Positions 59,624-64,000 of a stretch of DNA of 64,000 nt are shown piece after piece. Made by a program: the position numbers and the translations under genes. Source of the DNA: Platerodrilus igneus (lineage: Eukaryota > Arthropoda > Insecta > Coleoptera > Lycidae); the NCBI GenBank assembly GCA_036346225.1, contig JARFIW010001480.1:13635501-13699500 (forward strand), written 5' to 3'. How positions within the stretch are numbered: position 1 is the stretch's first letter; each line of letters starts with the position of its first letter. The notes beneath the pieces were generated by a model, which worked only from the letters and a program-made list of their open reading frames with translations, made no database searches and had not been told where the DNA came from.

Positions 59624-61300
59624 GTTAGAAAATCTATTACTGCATGTCCAGCAGTTTTTAGTTTCTGCTTGCACTTTATCTATATCCGACATCGTATTAT
59701 TTGTCATACTCTTTAATGCTAGTTTAACTCATCTCTAAGTGTAGGACAATTATAACCATCCTTTTCATATGCCGGATTCCTGTTCCAGTGCATCCAGTGC
59801 CTGTCCTGCATACAAATTCTCTATATATTCTTGCCATCTATACACTTTCTCAACATTTTCTATAATGATATTTCCATCGAGCTTCTTATATTTTTGCTAT
59901 ACGGTTCTATATCCTTAAAATGCATTCTAATTAGTTTGTATACTTCGTCTGTCTCTCCTATTTCCATTTTTGTTTGTACTTCTTTGCAGTTTTCCTCAAT
60001 CCGTTGTCTCATAGTTATCCTGCATTTACAAATCATTTCCCATTCTATGGCTTTGTATCTCTGTTTTCCTGCTTCGTCTAGTCCGTGTTTGTATGTTCGC
60101 TTTTCTTCTATTAAATTCGGAATATCCTGTTACTCAAGGTTTCTTATTTTCTTCTTATTTATATTTTAGAATACTTTTGGCCGCCATGTCTAAACAGGAT
60201 TTAATGTTATTCCATTCTACTTCTACTTCAGTACTATCATAAAATTTCCTGATATTTTTCAGCAATTTATTTGACATTTTCTAAAATGCGTTGTGGCTAT
60301 ATTTAACTTTTAGTTTCTCAAAGTCAATCTGTATTTTCCGTTCCCTTTTTTTCAAATTTTTTAATTTAAGAGCGGTTTCCTTAATTACTGTGTTTTGGTC
60401 AGTATCTATATCTACTTCTGAGTAACTTATACAGTCTTTTACTTGATTCCTAAACCGTTGTATAACAAGATTATAATCTATTTGATGTTTCCCTATGTCT
60501 TCTGGCGCCTTCCATGTGCATCGACTTCTAGCATGATGTTGGTATAATGTGTTTGTGAACGTTAATTTGTTTTTAACGCAAAATTCTACTATGCTATTTC
60601 TGTCGTTTCTCGTACCTAAACAAATAAACTTACTACCGCTCTTTTCCTACCGTCGCCCATTACTGCATTAAAATTTTCCCGCAATTATTAGATTTTCATA
60701 TCCTTATACGAATATTGGCGTGTTTCCGAAATCTTTGTATATCGCTTATATCTCTTCCTCACCTAATTTAGAAATGGGTATGTAAACTCGTATTATTGCA
60801 ATATTTACTGGTTTAGATTCTAATCTAACCACGAAAACTCTTTCGTTCTTTTGTAAATAGATTCTACACAATGTCCTCTTCTTCCGCATAACTATCCTCA
60901 CGCCCGAATTTTTCTTCCGATCCTATATGGATTATTCTAGTATCCCCGTTGCAAAAATCTCCCACCAATGGCCATCGAACGTCGCTTATTCCTACTATAC
61001 TAATGCTAACCTAACCATTTCAATTTTCAAATTCTCTAGCTTGCCTACTTGCTTCATGCTTGCAACATTTCACGTCACGACTCGCAAAATGTTTTCGATT
61101 CTTCTTTTAAACTTGACGATCACATTCTCCGAACTAATCCTCTCATTGTGATCTAAATGGGGAACTATTTTAACCCCGGAATCTTTTATCCCAGAGGATG
61201 CCATCATCTTGAATAACAATTTAAGTACGCTGTGTACTTGGGAGGTAACGTGATGGTTTCCGGTTGCGTTCCACATCGCCGTAGTGTATCTTAGAATGCC

Positions 61301-61860
61301 ATAACGACTTCTATAGTTCCTGCAACTCTAAGTACCGAAAACGTGGCTGCCCTCTTTCGGTGATCTATCTTAGTCTGGTTTCTCACTAAAGATACCCACT
61401 AGTTATCTCCAACATGATACCTTAAAACGTAACTCCCTTCAATGATATGGTAAAACTGATACGTTGGAAATTTTTCCAAGCTAAGTATTAAATACTAGCT
61501 TGGGTTAGCAATTAATTTCTGCATGGCGACGACTTTTAGGTGAAAGGTACTCTAATTTCAATTTAAAATTTAAAGACTAAAAAACGTACTTCACGTTTAA
61601 TCGAACAAGTGCTGGCGAAAAAAATTTTACCAGTCAATTTTTAATGCATAGGTTAAAAATCTGAAATTCCCAGATACATGGTTTGTATTGGGCTGTAGTC
61701 GTAAGGATAAATCAACGTATGCGTGAATTCTTTTTTTTTAGTAACAATTGTGACGTCTGTCAGAAATAATAATATTTGATGTAATATTTGCAACGGTTGC
61801 GTAAAAGTCGATAGCTATATTTTAAAATCCAAAGTGAAACAGTTTCTTTACGAAAATCAA
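61301..61860. other. Upstream region of the kinase-like gene
   Basis: AT-rich, no ORF or repeat recognised. A TATATTTTAAA stretch at 61816-61826 could serve as a TATA-like element for the ORF at 61872, but this is weak. Confidence 0.35.
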
Positions 61861-61871
61861 TACCCCGCAGT

Positions 61872-62504
61872 ATGAATCCCAGAAATTTAATAAGAAGATA
61901 TTGTACTAAAACTCAGGATATTGTGAAAGTGGTGCTCTTAGGCCCACCAGGTTCAAAGCGATATGAAACTGGAGAAATAATACGTAAGCGTTATAAGCTA
62001 CAGCACATTTCTTTACTGTACGAACTCAAAGCTCAAATCAGAAAGAATACAGATTTAGGAATACTATTAAGACAGCTTTTAAGAGGAACCAACACTCTTT
62101 CGGAAGGTTCGCTGTTAAAACTGTTGGCAACACAAGTAGATAAAAGGAAAAATGTATCCTGGTTGCTAAATCAAGTTCCTTTTAACGAAAGCCTTGCAGA
62201 ACAATTTTGGGCGCACACTAAAATTGACCTGGCAATTAGATTACAATATCCTACATATGTTTTGGTGAAGTCATTACATCAGAAGTACCATCATCAAAAA
62301 GAGTTCACGCTAGAAGCAAGAAACCTTAAATTACAACGTATGGATTATCTTCTGCGGTACTACAGAGACGCAGTGGGGAAAGCTGCTGCGTTTTATAAAA
62401 AGAAGGGTATCTTGATAAGCTATTTCGGCGAAGATTTTGATACCAAAATGAAACAAATTATTAGAGATATTGATGATCGTTTTCCTTATCTAATACAAAA
62501 ATAA
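61872..62504 (+). CDS. Adenylate-kinase-like protein, intronless, probably a pseudoenzyme
   Basis: 210 codons, one uninterrupted exon. The N-terminus (MNPRNLIRRYCTKTQ) is basic without acidic residues, like a mitochondrial presequence. Residues 18-28 (VKVVLLGPPGS) match the start of the adenylate kinase P-loop, but the following GKGT is replaced by KRYE (29-32). A WLLNQVP segment at about 97-103 aligns with the family's WLLDGFPR and lacks the arginine. The LID region appears shortened. The C-terminal YYRDAVGKAAAFYKKKGIL (about 163-181) matches the end of nucleoside monophosphate kinases. Length fits the AK2/AK3/AK4 group (about 220). The fold is supported and phosphotransfer looks unlikely. 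The open frame argues for a functional protein or a recent loss. AATAAA occurs only at about 62797. Confidence 0.75.
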   Translation: MNPRNLIRRYCTKTQDIVKVVLLGPPGSKRYETGEIIRKRYKLQHISLLYELKAQIRKNTDLGILLRQLLRGTNTLSEGSLLKLLATQVDKRKNVSWLLNQVPFNESLAEQFWAHTKIDLAIRLQYPTYVLVKSLHQKYHHQKEFTLEARNLKLQRMDYLLRYYRDAVGKAAAFYKKKGILISYFGEDFDTKMKQIIRDIDDRFPYLIQK

Positions 62505-64000
62505 TCTTACAAAATGTTTTAAAAATTAAATTGTTGAATCTGTTGTTTATTTAATTCAAATCAGAATATTTGCAATGTAGGTATACATTCATAAAGCCTT
62601 CGCTTAATTCCTGATATGTAACATCTGTGGCAATTATCAAAAGCAGACTATTGAGTAACAAGCTTCTACAAAGAATAATATCGATATGCATTGAAATAAC
62701 CAATTATATAACGAATTTATAAAACATGAAAGTTGTTAGCCTTCGTCATTACGTAAATATTAGTCTAGGTGTTGCGGTAGACATTGCATTGAGTAAAAAT
62801 AAAGTTTTTGATGGCTCTGACATATAGAATGGTTCCAAAAAACGACTTACTTTCAGTGTATAAAATTTCAATCTGTAAGAACTGTTTCACGAAGTTAAAT
62901 GTTCGCACATTATTAAGCTCTCTTGAATATAACAATCTACTCACCATGGTCCGATGAAATCCAGAAAAGTTATTGTTCCATGAAATCTACCCGCTCTTTA
63001 TAGCTTCTTGGAAGTTAGCGCATCCGGAGATTTGTGGCGTTCTTCATCGCTGTGAGTGGTATGGTATGTATTGATTGGCGTGTGGCTGATGTCGGGTAAC
63101 TACCACTCCAACAACGTGTATATAGCTTGTTACGTTGATTTTCAACATAAATAATAATAATACCCGCTCTCGAATAAATTCCTTAACTCAAATCCCTTTT
63201 TTTTTACAACGAAGATTTATTCTATAAATTAAATAGTTTATACCTTGTGTTAGGTATCCGGTAATCTCTTAAATTCTTCAATAACATCCTGTTTACAATA
63301 ATAAATACGCTTTCTACAAATTTTCATTTTGAACTTATTTATTTCGAAACGACAAGTTTATGCTAAAATTAAATAGTTATATCCTGTTTTTAGGTACCCG
63401 CTATCTTGGTGTACCTTACGACCGCAGTATAATGGTTTTCTCTATTGTTCCAATTTAACGACTTGTTGAAATAAGGTCGCGCACTATCCGATATAAGCCG
63501 GATTTTCCAGTTTTACCGTGCTTCGATAAGCTAGAATTTCCAGTTCGACTCTGTATTGTTTGAACAATTTTGTTGAATTTGATTTATTCGTCACCGTATT
63601 ACAAAAGCGATGCACGTGTTCCTGTTCGACAACTAGGAGGTGTCTTGCGTGTATTCGGTGAGTTTCACCGCGCGTACCCGTTCTAGTCAGGTTTTCTTTT
63701 TTTAGCTGGAGGCCAAATGGGTTCTTTCTTTATGTAAAATATCTGCTTTTGTCTGTAGACCAACTACTTTTGTCCGTAGACCGCTGCTGCAATTATGGTA
63801 GCATGGTAAATGCATGCTGACGACCATTGCGTTCCTGTGTTGACTCGCCCTAGATGGCTTGCGAGCTAAGTATATGGACACCTACAGGTATGCAACTCGT
63901 TTTCTTTTGTTGTGTCAATGGCATATTCCGTATCAACGTTTGGTGTAGAAACGTGATATCAGAGAACTATTGTTTGTGGCCGCTAATCGATACTATCGCT
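62505..64000. other. 3' end of window, unassigned
   Basis: AT-rich to about 62960, then somewhat less AT-rich. No ORF above 60 codons and no recognised repeat. Confidence 0.4.

Larger units (their letters stand above)
58586..61300 (-). mobile_element. RTE-like LINE (LINE-B), long 5' copy with endonuclease and RT
   Basis: On the minus strand from about 61300 the sequence reads as an AP-like endonuclease: VASMKQVGKLENLKIEMVRL, GISDVRWPL, then much later CTWKAPEDIG and HQID. A linker has VYRWQEYIENLYAG, then LALKSMTNN. RT landmarks follow: GFVDLEKAFD (about 58850) and KVRQGYALTPLIFNLHIEDAM (about 58670). Many stops and frame changes show decay. Two SINE-1 copies interrupt the RT half. It ends abruptly at the Gypsy-2 LTR. 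The intact protein would nick DNA and copy its RNA by target-primed reverse transcription. Confidence 0.8.

Overview
This is a 64 kb stretch of AT-rich animal nuclear DNA, most likely arthropod. The evidence is the transposable-element mix: mariner DNA transposons with DD34D transposases, Gypsy-type LTR elements, Jockey/CR1-like and RTE-like LINEs, Penelope-like elements with a GIY-YIG domain, and a tRNA-derived SINE. Long simple-sequence arrays also occur, and bacterial gene organisation is absent. I cannot name the species. There is one convincing host-type protein gene, an intronless adenylate-kinase-like ORF at 61.87-62.50 kb that has lost the catalytic residues I can place. Almost everything else recognisable is repeat-derived.

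Layout. At 1-6 kb there is mostly unassigned DNA with two old dispersed repeats. At 6-11 kb there are two RTE-like LINE 3' ends facing opposite ways, then a minus-strand LTR element with a 2.1 kb LTR, a coiled-coil gag remnant and a truncated second LTR. At 11-15 kb there is a large (AAAT)n array, an old mariner, the second copy of a repeat first seen at 1 kb, and a tRNA-like sequence between 30-bp direct repeats. At 15.47-21.0 kb two ~1.8 kb arms in inverted orientation surround a solo LTR, and (AT)n borders most unit ends. At 21-29 kb little is recognisable except a hammerhead-ribozyme-like motif (25.46 kb) and a solo LTR with a 4-bp target duplication (26.53-28.05 kb). At 29.5-33.2 kb a 760-bp compound tetranucleotide array abuts the 3' end of a minus-strand LINE, with a plus-strand copy of the same LINE beside it. 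At 33.3-38.3 kb there are an RTE-like 3' end, a SINE with clear target duplication, and Penelope-like fragments. At 38.49-46.98 kb lies a complete young Gypsy element (minus strand) with 1556/1555-bp LTRs. At 47.94-49.28 kb is a nearly intact mariner. At 50-55 kb are another SINE, old repeats and an RTE-like RT fragment. At 55.46-58.59 kb is an internally deleted Gypsy relative with two 484-bp LTRs. At 58.59-61.3 kb is a long RTE-like LINE hit by two SINEs. The kinase-like gene follows, then unassigned sequence to the end.

Interactions. The elements form nested layers: SINEs inside LINEs and older repeats, an LTR unit between inverted arms, and a deleted Gypsy element next to a LINE. The LTR family at 6-11 and 17-19 kb abuts (TA)n tracts, which suggests a target preference. 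LINE 3' tails appear to have seeded tetranucleotide arrays. Many frame breaks in the young Gypsy element fall in homopolymer runs, and its two LTRs differ mainly in run length. Residual sequencing indels may therefore explain part of the apparent decay. All alignments were done by eye; no searches were run.
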